Origin: Firmicutes bacterium UBA7510
GTDB taxonomy: Bacteria; Bacillota; Clostridia; Tissierellales; Sedimentibacteraceae
Length of the DNA: 36,175 nt
Assembly (NCBI GenBank): GCA_002479485.1
Contig: DLNM01000019.1
Span: 1-36,175 of the forward strand
Direction: 5' to 3'
The notes beneath the pieces are model-generated. The model searched no databases. It saw only the letters and a program-made list of their open reading frames with translations, and was not told where the DNA came from. The position numbers and the translations under genes were made by a program. Within the stretch, counting starts at the first letter, position 1, and every line of letters begins with the position of its first letter. Shown piece by piece: positions 1-7,801 of this stretch.

Positions 1-162
1 ATCCAATTACCAGAAGGCGTAGAAATGGTTATGCCAGGAGATAACTCTACATTTGAAGTTGATTTAATCACTCCAATAGCTATGGACGAAGGATTAAGAT
101 TCGCTATCAGAGAAGGCGGAAGAACAGTTGGTTCAGGAGTTGTTTCTAAAATTTTAAAATAA
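1..162 (+). CDS. tuf: Elongation factor Tu, C-terminal fragment
   Basis: The window opens inside a reading frame of 53 codons ending in TAA. The protein ends GGRTVGSGVVSKILK, the classic C-terminus of EF-Tu (domain 3), preceded by a segment containing MPGDNSTFEVDLITPIAM. EF-Tu delivers aminoacyl-tRNA to the ribosome as a GTP complex in the cytosol. Only domain 3 is visible; the GTPase domain lies upstream of the window. Its place just before the S10 operon is the standard str-S10 order (fusA-tuf-rpsJ). A strong intrinsic terminator follows 13 bases downstream, so the S10 operon is probably transcribed mainly from its own promoters. Confidence 0.97.
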   Translation: MQLPEGVEMVMPGDNSTFEVDLITPIAMDEGLRFAIREGGRTVGSGVVSKILK

Positions 163-175
163 TTTAACATTGTTT

Positions 176-206
176 AAAAGCTAGGTATAAAAACCTAGCT
201 TTTTTT
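176..206 (+). terminator. Intrinsic terminator after tuf
   Basis: An 11-bp perfect stem (AAAAGCTAGGT at 176-186 with its complement at 193-203) has a 6-base loop and is followed by a T run. It should end tuf/str transcription before the S10 promoter. Confidence 0.93.
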
Positions 207-229
207 ATGTAAAATTTTAAAAAATATTG

Positions 230-258
230 TTGACATGAACTTATTACTCTGATATAAT
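230..258 (+). promoter_or_regulatory. Consensus sigma-A promoter (P1) of the S10 operon
   Basis: A perfect -35 TTGACA (230-235) and a perfect -10 TATAAT (253-258) are separated by 17 bases. Both hexamers match the vegetative consensus exactly, as expected for a ribosomal operon. Transcription should begin near 265, giving a leader of about 320 bases before rpsJ. Confidence 0.9.
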
Positions 259-347
259 TCATAAGGTTGTTGAAAAAAAATAAATTCAATAATCAAAATA
301 ATATGCTATAAAATATTGTTAAGTTTTCGTAATAATTCAAATAAAGC

Positions 348-376
348 TTGCAATATGCTTGTTTATAGTGTATTAT
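348..376 (+). promoter_or_regulatory. Second sigma-A promoter (P2) of the S10 operon
   Basis: TTGCAA (348-353), a 17-base spacer and TATTAT (371-376) form a good second promoter about 118 bases downstream of P1. Tandem promoters are common for ribosomal operons. Transcripts from here would start near 383, just before the structured leader segment. Confidence 0.72.
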
Positions 377-382
377 TATCTA

Positions 383-580
383 GCGTGCCACATGCGATGA
401 GACAAAAGGTGGCTGAGTAATCAGGGAATTTTTGTTGAGAATGTCCTGTTTTTAAATGGGGCGGCCGGTATTGCTTGAAGATTCGTAGAAACTTTTTTTA
501 TTAAAAAAAATTATAGAAACACCCGGATGGGTGTATCAATGCAATCCCGAGTTGTGTGTGAAACATACACTAAAAAGGAG
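383..580 (+). ncRNA. Structured 5' leader of the S10 operon (candidate cis-regulatory RNA)
   Basis: The sequence before rpsJ is richer in G+C than its surroundings and holds several stems. GCCAC 387-391 pairs with GTGGC 409-413. A 4-bp hairpin with a GTAA loop lies at 413-424. A long-range stem joins 467-478 and 536-547 and encloses a 6-bp hairpin at 519-534. A 7-bp hairpin at 554-570 stands just before the ribosome binding site. This is the place expected for autogenous control by a ribosomal protein, for example L4 as in the enterobacterial S10 operon. I cannot match it to a named leader family, and a regulatory role is inference. Confidence 0.55.
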
Positions 581-588
581 GTAAAAAA

Positions 589-900
589 ATGGCAAGCACT
601 CAAAAAATAAGAATTAGGTTGAAGGCTTATGATCATCAGTTAATTGATCAATCTGCACAAAAAATCGTTGAAACTGCTAAAGCAACAGGAGCTAATGTAG
701 CTGGACCAATTCCACTACCAACTGAGAAACAAGTAATAACAATACTTAGAGCAGTTCACAAGTACAAAGATTCTAGAGAGCAGTTTGAGCAAAGAACTCA
801 CAAGAGATTAATTGACATAACTAATCCTACACCTAAGACAGTAGACTCATTAATGAAACTTAATTTGCCTGCTGGAGTAGACATTGAGATTAAGTTGTAA
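589..900 (+). CDS. rpsJ: 30S ribosomal protein S10 (uS10)
   Basis: This 103-residue protein has the usual length and the family opening RIRLKAYDHQLIDQSA. S10 sits in the head of the 30S subunit and, with NusB, also takes part in transcription antitermination. The gene is the first of the superoperon, with an AAAGGAGG-type ribosome binding site directly downstream of the leader hairpin at 554-570. That hairpin could influence initiation here and hence the whole operon. A 93-base gap separates it from rplC. Confidence 0.98.
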   Translation: MASTQKIRIRLKAYDHQLIDQSAQKIVETAKATGANVAGPIPLPTEKQVITILRAVHKYKDSREQFEQRTHKRLIDITNPTPKTVDSLMKLNLPAGVDIEIKL

Positions 901-993
901 AAAAGTAAAGTAGAGATAAAAATAATATATACACTCTGCTTAGAATGATTACCAAGCGGTAATCCGCTGTAAGAAAATAGGAGGTGTAAACTA

Positions 994-1626
994 ATGAAAG
1001 CGATTCTTGGTAAAAAAGTTGGAATGACACAAGTTTTCACAGAAAACGGAGTGGTAGTTCCAGTAACAGTTGTTGAATCTGATAAAATAGTTGTAGTGCA
1101 AAAGAAAACTATTGAAAAAGATGGTTATAATGCTATACAAGTAGGATTTGGCGATGTTAAATCAAAAAATGTTACAAAACCATTAAAAGGACACTTTGAA
1201 AAATCAAATGTTGAATACAGAAAATTCTTAAGAGAATTCAGAGTAGAAAATATTGATGAGTATGAAGTAGGACAAGAAATAAAGGTTGATGTTTTCCAAG
1301 CTGGAGACAAAGTAGATGTTGTTGGAACATCAAAAGGTAAAGGATTTGCAGGAAATATCAAAAGAAATGGTCATGCTAGAGGTCCTATGAGCCACGGTTC
1401 TAAATTCCATAGACTTAGAGGTTCTTTAGGTTCATCAGCTGGAATGTGTAAAGTAGTTAAAGGCTTACCAGCACACGGACATATGGGTCATGTAAGAGTA
1501 ACTGTACAAAATCTTGAAATAGTTAGAGTAGATTCTGCTAAAAACATACTTTTAATAAAAGGTGCTATACCAGGACCTAAAAAAGGTTTAGTAACAGTTA
1601 AAAACGCAGTAAGAATAAGTAGATAG
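994..1626 (+). CDS. rplC: 50S ribosomal protein L3 (uL3)
   Basis: The 210-residue protein begins MKAILGKKVGMTQVF, diagnostic of L3, and is of normal length. L3 folds near the 3' end of 23S rRNA and sends a long loop to the peptidyl transferase centre. That loop usually reads like PxRVFKGKKMAGHMG. Here the matching region, around residues 150-165, reads MCKVVKGLPAHGHMG, so the segment next to the catalytic centre departs from the textbook pattern while the rest is ordinary. The ribosome binding site is AGGAGG. rplD follows after 27 bases. Confidence 0.98.
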   Translation: MKAILGKKVGMTQVFTENGVVVPVTVVESDKIVVVQKKTIEKDGYNAIQVGFGDVKSKNVTKPLKGHFEKSNVEYRKFLREFRVENIDEYEVGQEIKVDVFQAGDKVDVVGTSKGKGFAGNIKRNGHARGPMSHGSKFHRLRGSLGSSAGMCKVVKGLPAHGHMGHVRVTVQNLEIVRVDSAKNILLIKGAIPGPKKGLVTVKNAVRISR

Positions 1627-1653
1627 TTATAAGGTTAGAAAGGAGGATTAAAG

Positions 1654-2277
1654 ATGCCAAAAGTAGCTCTTTATGATATAAACGGCAGCCAAGTGGGAGA
1701 TATTGAATTAAGCGATGCTATATTCGGAATAGAAATGAACAACCACGCTATGTATGAGGCTGTAAAAAACTATTTAGCTAATCAAAGACAAGGAACACAA
1801 TCAGCAAAGACAAGAGCAGAAGTAAGAGGAGGCGGTAGAAAACCTTGGAGACAAAAAGGAACAGGACGTGCAAGACAAGGTAGTATCAGAGCTCCACAAT
1901 GGAAAGGCGGCGGAGTTGTATTTGCTCCAAAACCAAGAGATTACAGCTACTCAATACCTAAAAAGGTAAAGAGACTTGCTCTTAAATCAGCATTAACTTC
2001 AAAAGTTGTAGATAATGAAATAATAGTTCTAGATAGTTTAACTTTAGAACAAGCAAAAACTAAAGAAATGGTAAAAGTTTTATCAAATCTTAAAGCAAAC
2101 AAAAAATCTTTAATAGTAATACCTGAGAGAGATGAGAATGTAATTAGAGCAGCAAGTAACATCCCAGGTGTTAAAACAGCATATGTGAATACTATAAACG
2201 TATATGATATTTTAAACTGTGATTCTTTCATAATAACTAAAGACGCAGTAAACAAAGTGGAGGAGGTGTACGCATAA
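1654..2277 (+). CDS. rplD: 50S ribosomal protein L4 (uL4)
   Basis: The 207-residue protein has the L4 hallmark RGGGRKPWRQKGTGRARQGS in the extended loop that lines the exit tunnel. L4 binds 23S rRNA early in assembly, and in some bacteria it also represses its own operon. Its stop codon TAA overlaps the ATG of rplW by one base (TAATG), indicating translational coupling. Strong AGGAGG ribosome binding site at about 1642. Confidence 0.98.
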   Translation: MPKVALYDINGSQVGDIELSDAIFGIEMNNHAMYEAVKNYLANQRQGTQSAKTRAEVRGGGRKPWRQKGTGRARQGSIRAPQWKGGGVVFAPKPRDYSYSIPKKVKRLALKSALTSKVVDNEIIVLDSLTLEQAKTKEMVKVLSNLKANKKSLIVIPERDENVIRAASNIPGVKTAYVNTINVYDILNCDSFIITKDAVNKVEEVYA

Positions 2278-2570
2278 TGCGCAGTCCACACGATTTAATA
2301 AGAAGACCAATTATTACAGAAAAAAGTATGGATTCAATGGCTGATAAAAAATACACATTCGAAGTGGATAAAAAAGCCAATAAAACAGAAATTAAAAACG
2401 CAATTGAGCAAGTTTTCGGAGTAAAAGTTAAAAGCGTAAACACTATGAATATGCTTGGAAAAATGAAAAGACAAGGCGCTCATACAGGAAGAAGACCAAG
2501 TTGGAAAAAAGCTATAGTTACATTAACTGAAGATAGCAAAGCAATTGAATTCTTCGAAGGAATGAATTAA
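2277..2570 (+). CDS. rplW: 50S ribosomal protein L23 (uL23)
   Basis: L23 lies at the polypeptide tunnel exit and is the docking site for signal recognition particle and trigger factor. The 97-residue protein begins with the family motif DLIRRPIITEKS and carries the typical VDKKANKTEIKNAIE segment. The start overlaps the last base of rplD. Its ribosome binding site (GGAGGTG) lies inside the end of rplD, so the two are coupled. Confidence 0.98.
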   Translation: MRSPHDLIRRPIITEKSMDSMADKKYTFEVDKKANKTEIKNAIEQVFGVKVKSVNTMNMLGKMKRQGAHTGRRPSWKKAIVTLTEDSKAIEFFEGMN

Positions 2571-2588
2571 TCAAAAGGAGGAAATCTC

Positions 2589-3422
2589 ATGGGTATTAAA
2601 AAATTTAGACCTACTTCTCCATCTTTAAGACAGATGACTGTTTCTACTTTTGAAGAGATAACAACAAATGAACCTGAGAAATCTCTTTTAGCACCTTTAA
2701 AAAAGACTGCAGGAAGAAACGTTCATGGATGTATAACTGTACGTCATAGAGGTGGCGGAGAAAAGAGAAAATACAGAATAATAGATTTCAAAAGAGATAA
2801 AGACGGCGTACCAGGAAAAGTAGCTACAATCGAATATGATCCAAACAGAAGTGCTAATATAGCATTAGTGCATTATGTTGATGGTGATAAAAGATATATA
2901 ATAGCGCCATATAAATTACAAGTTGGTGACACTATTATGTCAGGTAGCGAAGCGGATATAAAGATTGGAAATGCATTAAAATTAAAAAATATACCTGTAG
3001 GTACAACAATTCATAATATTGAATTAAAAGTTGGCAAGGGTGCACAATTAGTAAGATCAGCTGGTAACTCAGCACAATTAATGGCTAAAGAAGGTAAGTA
3101 CGCACAAGTTAGATTACCATCTGGCGAAGTTAGAATGGTAAGCATGGAGTGCAGAGCTACAATCGGTCAAGTTGGAAACATAGATCATGAAAATATTAAT
3201 ATCGGTAAAGCTGGTAGAACAAGACACATGGGTATAAGACCAACAGTAAGAGGTAGTGTAATGAACCCTAATGACCACCCACACGGTGGTGGTGAAGGTA
3301 GAGCTCCAATAGGAAGACCAGCACCAGTTACACCTTGGGGTAAACCAGCTCTTGGATATAAGACTCGTAAGAAAAATAAGAAGTCTGACAAGATGATTGT
3401 AAGAACTAGAAGAGATAAATAA
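2589..3422 (+). CDS. rplB: 50S ribosomal protein L2 (uL2)
   Basis: The 277-residue protein is of usual length. L2 is a primary 23S rRNA binder needed for subunit joining and peptidyl transfer. It contains the OB-fold region with RHRGGGEKRKYR and the conserved C-terminal motif NPNDHPHGGGEGRAPIGR, whose histidine lies near the catalytic centre. It ends in the usual lysine/arginine-rich tail. An AAAGGAGG ribosome binding site precedes it, 18 bases after rplW. Confidence 0.98.
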   Translation: MGIKKFRPTSPSLRQMTVSTFEEITTNEPEKSLLAPLKKTAGRNVHGCITVRHRGGGEKRKYRIIDFKRDKDGVPGKVATIEYDPNRSANIALVHYVDGDKRYIIAPYKLQVGDTIMSGSEADIKIGNALKLKNIPVGTTIHNIELKVGKGAQLVRSAGNSAQLMAKEGKYAQVRLPSGEVRMVSMECRATIGQVGNIDHENINIGKAGRTRHMGIRPTVRGSVMNPNDHPHGGGEGRAPIGRPAPVTPWGKPALGYKTRKKNKKSDKMIVRTRRDK

Positions 3423-3456
3423 TTAAAACAGGTTTTGTGAAAGGAGGAAATAGTAT

Positions 3457-3738
3457 ATGGGTAGATCATTAAAAAAAGGACCTTATTGTGAACCAAGTCT
3501 TTTGAAAAAAGTTGTTGTAATGAACGAAGCTAACGACAAAAAAGTTATAAAGACATGGTCGAGAAGATCAACAATATTTCCTGATATGATAGGACACACA
3601 TTAGCTATACATGATGGACGAAAGCACGTTCCTGTATATATAACTGAAGATATGGTAGGACATAAGTTAGGTGAATTTGCTCCTACAAGGACTTATAGAG
3701 GACACGATAAGACTGAAAAATCTTCAAAAGTTAAATAA
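3457..3738 (+). CDS. rpsS: 30S ribosomal protein S19 (uS19)
   Basis: The 93-residue protein opens MGRSLKKGPY, typical of S19, and carries the TWSRRSTIFPDMIGHT motif. S19 forms a heterodimer with S13 in the 30S head and contacts tRNA in the A site. The order rplB-rpsS-rplV is canonical. Ribosome binding site AAAGGAGG. Confidence 0.98.
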   Translation: MGRSLKKGPYCEPSLLKKVVVMNEANDKKVIKTWSRRSTIFPDMIGHTLAIHDGRKHVPVYITEDMVGHKLGEFAPTRTYRGHDKTEKSSKVK

Positions 3739-3757
3739 ATGAAGGGAGGTAGCTAAA

Positions 3758-4093
3758 GTGGAAGCTAGAGCAATCGCTAAACACGTTAGAGTATCATCTA
3801 GAAAGATGAGATTCATATGTGACATGGTTAGAGGAAAAAGTGTTGATGAAGCACTTACAATATTAAAGTTTACACCTAATAAAGGTGCGAAAATATTAGA
3901 AAAAGTAGTAAAATCAGCTACTGCTAATGCAGAAAATAATTTTGATATGGATAGAGATAAGCTTTTTGTATCAGAAGTATATTCAAATCAAGGGCCTACT
4001 TTAAAGAGATGGAGACCTAGAGCGCAAGGTAGAGCATTTAAAATATTAAAAAGAACTAGCCATATCGGTGTAGTTGTAAAAGAAAGAGATTAG
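3758..4093 (+). CDS. rplV: 50S ribosomal protein L22 (uL22)
   Basis: The 111-residue protein uses a GTG start, 8 bases after GGGAGG. L22 contacts all 23S domains, and its beta-hairpin lines the exit tunnel, a site of macrolide-resistance mutations. The hairpin region KRWRPRAQGRAFKILKRTSH is intact. It begins with the typical ARAIAKHVRVSSRKMR segment. Confidence 0.98.
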   Translation: MEARAIAKHVRVSSRKMRFICDMVRGKSVDEALTILKFTPNKGAKILEKVVKSATANAENNFDMDRDKLFVSEVYSNQGPTLKRWRPRAQGRAFKILKRTSHIGVVVKERD

Positions 4094-4109
4094 TAAAGGA
4101 GGTAAATTA

Positions 4110-4865
4110 ATGGGCCAAAAAGTAAATCCTCATGGACTGAGAGTTGGAGTAATTAAAGATTGGGATTCAAAATGGTACGCTGATAAAAAGGACTTCCATG
4201 AAAATCTTGTTGAAGATTACAAAGTTCGTGAATTTATAAAGAAAAGCTTATACCAAGCAGGTATAGCTAAGGTTGAAATTGAAAGGTTTGCAAGCAGAAT
4301 AAAGGTAAGTGTTTATACTGCAAAACCTGGAATGATTATAGGAAAAGGCGGAACTGGTGTTGAAACATTAAAAAACAATGTTGAGAAAATCACTGGTAAG
4401 ACTGCAATAGTAAATGTTGAGGAAGTAAGAGTTCCTGAACTAGATGCACAATTGGTTGCTGAGAGTATAGCAAGCCAAATTGAGAAGAGAGTTTCTTTCA
4501 GAAGAGCGATGAAACAATCAATACAAAGAACTATGAAGTCAGGCGCAAAGGGAATAAAAACTCTTGTATCGGGAAGATTAAATGGTGCTGATATGGCAAG
4601 ATCTGAAAGATACACAGAAGGTACAATTCCACTACAAACATTAAGGGCAGATATAAGCTATGGATTTGCAGAAGCAAATACGACTTATGGTAAAATAGGT
4701 GTTAAAGTTTGGATATGTAGAGGCGAAGTTTTAGGCAAGGGATTAGTTTCTAGTGTAGAAGTTAAAGCTCCAGCACAAAACGATAGCAGAGACAATAAGA
4801 GAAAAAGAAGACCAAACAATAACAATAATAACAATAATAATTATTCTAAGAGAGATAAAAAGTAG
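4110..4865 (+). CDS. rpsC: 30S ribosomal protein S3 (uS3) with an asparagine-rich tail
   Basis: S3 binds 16S rRNA at the mRNA entry channel. The protein begins MGQKVNPHGLRVGVI and has the KH domain motif PGMIIGKGGTG around residue 75. At 251 residues it is longer than most homologues. The extra length is a C-terminal tail of basic residues interrupted by nine consecutive asparagines (codons 4815-4841, a run of AAY triplets) and then YSKRDKK. The tail looks like triplet-repeat expansion in an unconstrained region. The core is intact, so function should be normal. Confidence 0.97.
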   Translation: MGQKVNPHGLRVGVIKDWDSKWYADKKDFHENLVEDYKVREFIKKSLYQAGIAKVEIERFASRIKVSVYTAKPGMIIGKGGTGVETLKNNVEKITGKTAIVNVEEVRVPELDAQLVAESIASQIEKRVSFRRAMKQSIQRTMKSGAKGIKTLVSGRLNGADMARSERYTEGTIPLQTLRADISYGFAEANTTYGKIGVKVWICRGEVLGKGLVSSVEVKAPAQNDSRDNKRKRRPNNNNNNNNNYSKRDKK

Positions 4866-4894
4866 TCAGTACTTAAGGAAGGAGGAAGTTAATT

Positions 4895-5341
4895 ATGTTA
4901 ATGCCTAAAAGAGTTAAACACCGTAAAGTTCAAAGAGGAAGAATGACTGGAGTAGCAACAAGAGGCAACAAGTTAGCATATGGCGAATTTGGACTTCAAG
5001 CGTTAGAACCAGCTTGGATTACATCTAACCAAATAGAAGCTGCCAGAAGAGCAATGACAAGATATGTAAAAAGAGGCGGTCAAATTTGGATAAAAGTATT
5101 TCCTGATAAGCCAGTTACGAAAAAACCTGCTGAGACTCGTATGGGTAAAGGTAAAGGATCTCCAGAGTACTGGGTAGCAGTAGTAAAACCAGGAAGAATT
5201 TTATTTGAGATGACAGGGGTTTCAGAGGAAATAGCTAGAGAGGCCATGAGACTTGCCATGCATAAATTGCCTATAAAATGTAAGTTTGTTACTAAAGCTG
5301 ATGAGGCGATAGAGAAGGATGGTGAAGCAAATGAAAGCTAA
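4895..5341 (+). CDS. rplP: 50S ribosomal protein L16 (uL16)
   Basis: The 148-residue protein begins MLMPKRVKHRKVQRGRM and is of near-standard length. L16 organises the A-site tRNA region of the 50S subunit. The conserved GKGKGSPEYWVAVVKPGR motif is present. The first ATG is preferred over the ATG two codons later because GGAGG lies 9 bases before it. The C-terminal codons overlap the start of rpmC. Confidence 0.97.
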   Translation: MLMPKRVKHRKVQRGRMTGVATRGNKLAYGEFGLQALEPAWITSNQIEAARRAMTRYVKRGGQIWIKVFPDKPVTKKPAETRMGKGKGSPEYWVAVVKPGRILFEMTGVSEEIAREAMRLAMHKLPIKCKFVTKADEAIEKDGEANES

Positions 5342-5534
5342 AGAAATAAGAGAAAAAACAGTTAGCGAATTAAACCAATCATTAGTAGAATTAAAGACAG
5401 AATTATTCAATTTAAGATTTCAACTTGCTACTGGTGAGTTAGAAAATCCTTTAAGAATAAATAAAGTAAAAAAAGACATTGCACGTGTTAAAACAATTCT
5501 TAGAGAGAGAGAAATTAATGTTAACGTGCAATAA
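5331..5534 (+). CDS. rpmC: 50S ribosomal protein L29 (uL29)
   Basis: L29 sits beside L23 near the tunnel exit. Starting at the ATG at 5331 gives a 67-residue protein that begins MKAKEIREKTVSEL as in the family, with GGTGA five bases upstream. An in-frame ATG at 5319 would add MVKQ, but its purine-rich sequence abuts the start codon, so it is less likely. The gene overlaps rplP by 11 bases, implying coupling. Confidence 0.95.
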   Translation: MKAKEIREKTVSELNQSLVELKTELFNLRFQLATGELENPLRINKVKKDIARVKTILREREINVNVQ

Positions 5535-5557
5535 TACAAGAAAGGAGGACTATTAAT

Positions 5558-5812
5558 TTGGAAAGAGGCAACAGAAAAGTTAGAATAGGTAAAGTTATAA
5601 GTAATAAAATGGATAAAACAATAGTAGTTGCTACTGAAAAGCTTGTAGCACATCCTCTTTATAATAAGCAAATGAAACAAACTAAAAAATATAAAGCGCA
5701 TGATGAAGAAAATAAATGCAAAATTGGTGACATAGTAAAAATAATGGAAACTAGACCATTATCAAAAGACAAAAGATGGAGATTAGTTGAAATTGTTGAA
5801 GAAGCTAAATAA
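5558..5812 (+). CDS. rpsQ: 30S ribosomal protein S17 (uS17)
   Basis: This 84-residue OB-fold protein has a TTG start, 9 bases after AAAGGAGG. S17 is a primary 16S rRNA binder in the 30S body. The family motif GKVISNKMDKTIVV is near the start and TRPLSKDKRWRL near the end. Confidence 0.97.
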   Translation: MERGNRKVRIGKVISNKMDKTIVVATEKLVAHPLYNKQMKQTKKYKAHDEENKCKIGDIVKIMETRPLSKDKRWRLVEIVEEAK

Positions 5813-5842
5813 CCCTACAACAATTGAAGGGAGGTTTAATAA

Positions 5843-6211
5843 ATGGTACAAAATGAATCAAGATTAAGAGTTGCAGATAATTCAGGAGCTAAAGAAATAC
5901 TTGTTATAAGAGTAATGGGCGGTTCAAGCAGAAGATATGCAAATATTGGAGATATAATAGTTGCTGCAGTTAAATCGGCAACACCTGGTGGAGTTGTTAA
6001 GAAAGGTGACGTTGTTAAAGCTGTAGTAGTAAGAACTACAAAAGGTGTAAGAAGAAATGATGGAACTTACATTAAGTTTGATGAGAACGCAGCAGTAATT
6101 ATAAAAGATGATAAAACACCTATAGGTACTCGTATATTTGGACCTATAACAAGAGAATTAAGAGATGGAAACTTTATGAAGATAATCTCTTTAGCACCGG
6201 AAGTACTTTAA
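5843..6211 (+). CDS. rplN: 50S ribosomal protein L14 (uL14)
   Basis: The 122-residue protein has exactly the usual length. It carries the family motif RLRVADNSGAKE at the start and ARELR-like TRELRDGNFMKI near the end. L14 forms intersubunit bridges and is the binding site of the silencing factor RsfS. Ribosome binding site GGGAGG. rplX follows with its ribosome binding site starting 2 bases after the stop. Confidence 0.98.
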   Translation: MVQNESRLRVADNSGAKEILVIRVMGGSSRRYANIGDIIVAAVKSATPGGVVKKGDVVKAVVVRTTKGVRRNDGTYIKFDENAAVIIKDDKTPIGTRIFGPITRELRDGNFMKIISLAPEVL

Positions 6212-6226
6212 TAGGAGGTGTATGGT

Positions 6227-6538
6227 ATGCACGTTAAAAAAGGCGATAAGGTTGTAGTTATTGCAGGTAAAGATAAAGGTAAATCAGGTAAAGTACTTAC
6301 TTGTTTTCCTAAAAATAATAGAGTTATAGTTGAAGGTGTTAACATGATTACAAAACACCAAAAAGCAACTAGAGAAATGCAACAAGCTGGTATAATACAC
6401 CAAGAAGGCTCTATAAACGTATCAAATGTTATGATTTACTGTGGTAAATGCAAACAAGGCGTAAGAACAGAGAAAAAAGTTTTAGATAACGGTAAAAAAG
6501 TAAGAGTTTGCAAAAAATGTGGCGAAATGTTCGAATAA
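6227..6538 (+). CDS. rplX: 50S ribosomal protein L24 (uL24) with C-terminal zinc ribbon
   Basis: L24 is an assembly initiator near the tunnel exit. Starting at the ATG at 6227 gives 103 residues beginning MHVKKGDKVVVIAGKDKGK, the KOW domain. AGGAGG (6213-6218) lies 8 bases upstream. An in-frame GTG at 6218 falls inside that ribosome binding site and is rejected. Two CxxC pairs (C72/C75 and C95/C98) near the C-terminus form a probable zinc ribbon, a variant found in some Firmicutes. Confidence 0.96.
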   Translation: MHVKKGDKVVVIAGKDKGKSGKVLTCFPKNNRVIVEGVNMITKHQKATREMQQAGIIHQEGSINVSNVMIYCGKCKQGVRTEKKVLDNGKKVRVCKKCGEMFE

Positions 6539-6561
6539 TGCTCGAAGGGAGGTACATGTAG

Positions 6562-7104
6562 ATGGCTTCAAGATTACTTGAAACATATAAAAATAATGTA
6601 GTGCCAGCACTTGTTGAAAAATTTCAATATGAAAGTGTAATGCAGGCACCAAAATTAGAAAAAATAACTATAAATATGGGAGTTGGCGAAGCAAAAGATA
6701 ATCAAAAATTCTTAGAGGCAGCTCTGGAAGAAATGACATTGATTGCTGGTCAAAAACCAGTTACAACAAAAGCGAGAAAATCTGTATCTAACTTCAAAAT
6801 AAGAGAAGGAATGGCTGTAGGTTGTAAAGTTACACTTAGAGGAAACAGAATGTATGAATTCTTCGATAAGTTAGTAAATATATCACTGCCAAGAGTTAGA
6901 GACTTCAGAGGAGTATCAAAAACTTCATTTGATGGAAGAGGAAATTATGCTTTAGGTATTAAAGAACAACTAATTTTCCCTGAAATTAACTATGATAAAA
7001 TAGATAAATTAAGAGGTATGGACATAATTATAACAACAACTGCTAACACAGATGAAGAAGCAAGAGAACTATTAAAATTAATGGGTATGCCTTTTAGTAA
7101 GTAA
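6562..7104 (+). CDS. rplE: 50S ribosomal protein L5 (uL5)
   Basis: The 180-residue protein has the standard length and motifs: KITINMGVGEA near residue 35 and RDFRGVSKTSFDGRGNY near residue 115. L5 binds 5S rRNA in the central protuberance and touches P-site tRNA. Ribosome binding site GGGAGG. rpsZ follows 15 bases later. Confidence 0.98.
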   Translation: MASRLLETYKNNVVPALVEKFQYESVMQAPKLEKITINMGVGEAKDNQKFLEAALEEMTLIAGQKPVTTKARKSVSNFKIREGMAVGCKVTLRGNRMYEFFDKLVNISLPRVRDFRGVSKTSFDGRGNYALGIKEQLIFPEINYDKIDKLRGMDIIITTTANTDEEARELLKLMGMPFSK

Positions 7105-7119
7105 GAGGAGGATTGAAAA

Positions 7120-7305
7120 TTGGCTAAAACATCTTTAAAAGTAAAACAAAGTAGAAAACAAAGATTTTCGACAAGAGAGTATAGCAGATGTAAAATTTGC
7201 GGAAGACCTCATGCTTATTTAAGAAAATACGGAATTTGCCGTATATGCTTTAGAGAACTAGCATACAAGGGACAAATACCAGGAGTAAAGAAAGCTAGTT
7301 GGTAA
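7120..7305 (+). CDS. rpsZ: 30S ribosomal protein S14 type Z (zinc form, uS14)
   Basis: This is the short 61-residue form of S14 with four zinc ligands, C24, C27, C40 and C43. The full ribbon and the C-terminal GQIPGVKKASW are present. S14 sits in the 30S head. It uses a TTG start 8 bases after GAGGAGG. The zinc form is normal for Firmicutes, in contrast to the 101-residue zinc-free paralogue used in zinc starvation, which is not in this window. Confidence 0.98.
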   Translation: MAKTSLKVKQSRKQRFSTREYSRCKICGRPHAYLRKYGICRICFRELAYKGQIPGVKKASW

Positions 7306-7335
7306 GAATTATAGAAATGGAAGGAGGTTACTTAC

Positions 7336-7734
7336 ATGGTAATGACAGATCCAATTGCAGATATGTTAACAAGAATTAGAAACAGTAATCATGCAAAACA
7401 CGAATTTGTAGATATTCCTGCTTCTAAGATCAAAAAAGAGATAGCGACGATTTTATTAGAAGAAGGCTACATTAAAGGCTTTGATGTAATAGATGATGGT
7501 AAGCAAGGGATTATTAGAGTAGAATTAAAGTATGCTAATAACAAAGAAAGAGTAATAACTGGTATAAAGAGAATTTCTAAACCAGGATTAAGAGTGTTTG
7601 TTCATAAGGATGAGACTCCAAAAGTTTTAGGGGGGTTAGGAATAGCAATTATTTCTACATCTTCAGGAATTATGACTGACAAAAAGGCAAGAAAAAGTGG
7701 TATAGGCGGAGAAGTAATCTGCTACGTATGGTAA
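7336..7734 (+). CDS. rpsH: 30S ribosomal protein S8 (uS8)
   Basis: The 132-residue protein begins MVMTDPIADMLTRIRN and ends GGEVICYVW, both diagnostic of S8. S8 binds helix 21 of 16S rRNA, and in enterobacteria it also represses the spc operon. AAGGAGG at 7321-7327 supports the first ATG over the one at 7342. A 67-base gap with a palindrome separates it from rplF. Confidence 0.98.
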   Translation: MVMTDPIADMLTRIRNSNHAKHEFVDIPASKIKKEIATILLEEGYIKGFDVIDDGKQGIIRVELKYANNKERVITGIKRISKPGLRVFVHKDETPKVLGGLGIAIISTSSGIMTDKKARKSGIGGEVICYVW

Positions 7735-7752
7735 TAAATTGATAAAATCAAA

Positions 7753-7776
7753 AATCAATTAATAAATTAATTGATT
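7753..7776 (+). repeat. AT-only palindrome between rpsH and rplF
   Basis: A perfect 10-bp inverted repeat, AATCAATTAA with its complement, has a 4-base loop and sits in the only sizeable gap of the spc segment. No T run follows. It may be an mRNA processing or stabilising hairpin, or have no role. Confidence 0.6.
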
Positions 7777-7801
7777 AGACAAATAAGGAGGTGCTGTACA
7801 A

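Noticed and set aside
798..1040. Reverse-strand open frame opposite rpsJ-rplC
   Set aside because: It lies antisense to two certain ribosomal genes, has no ribosome binding site and no recognisable motif. The many other antisense frames in the ribosomal region are rejected for the same reasons.
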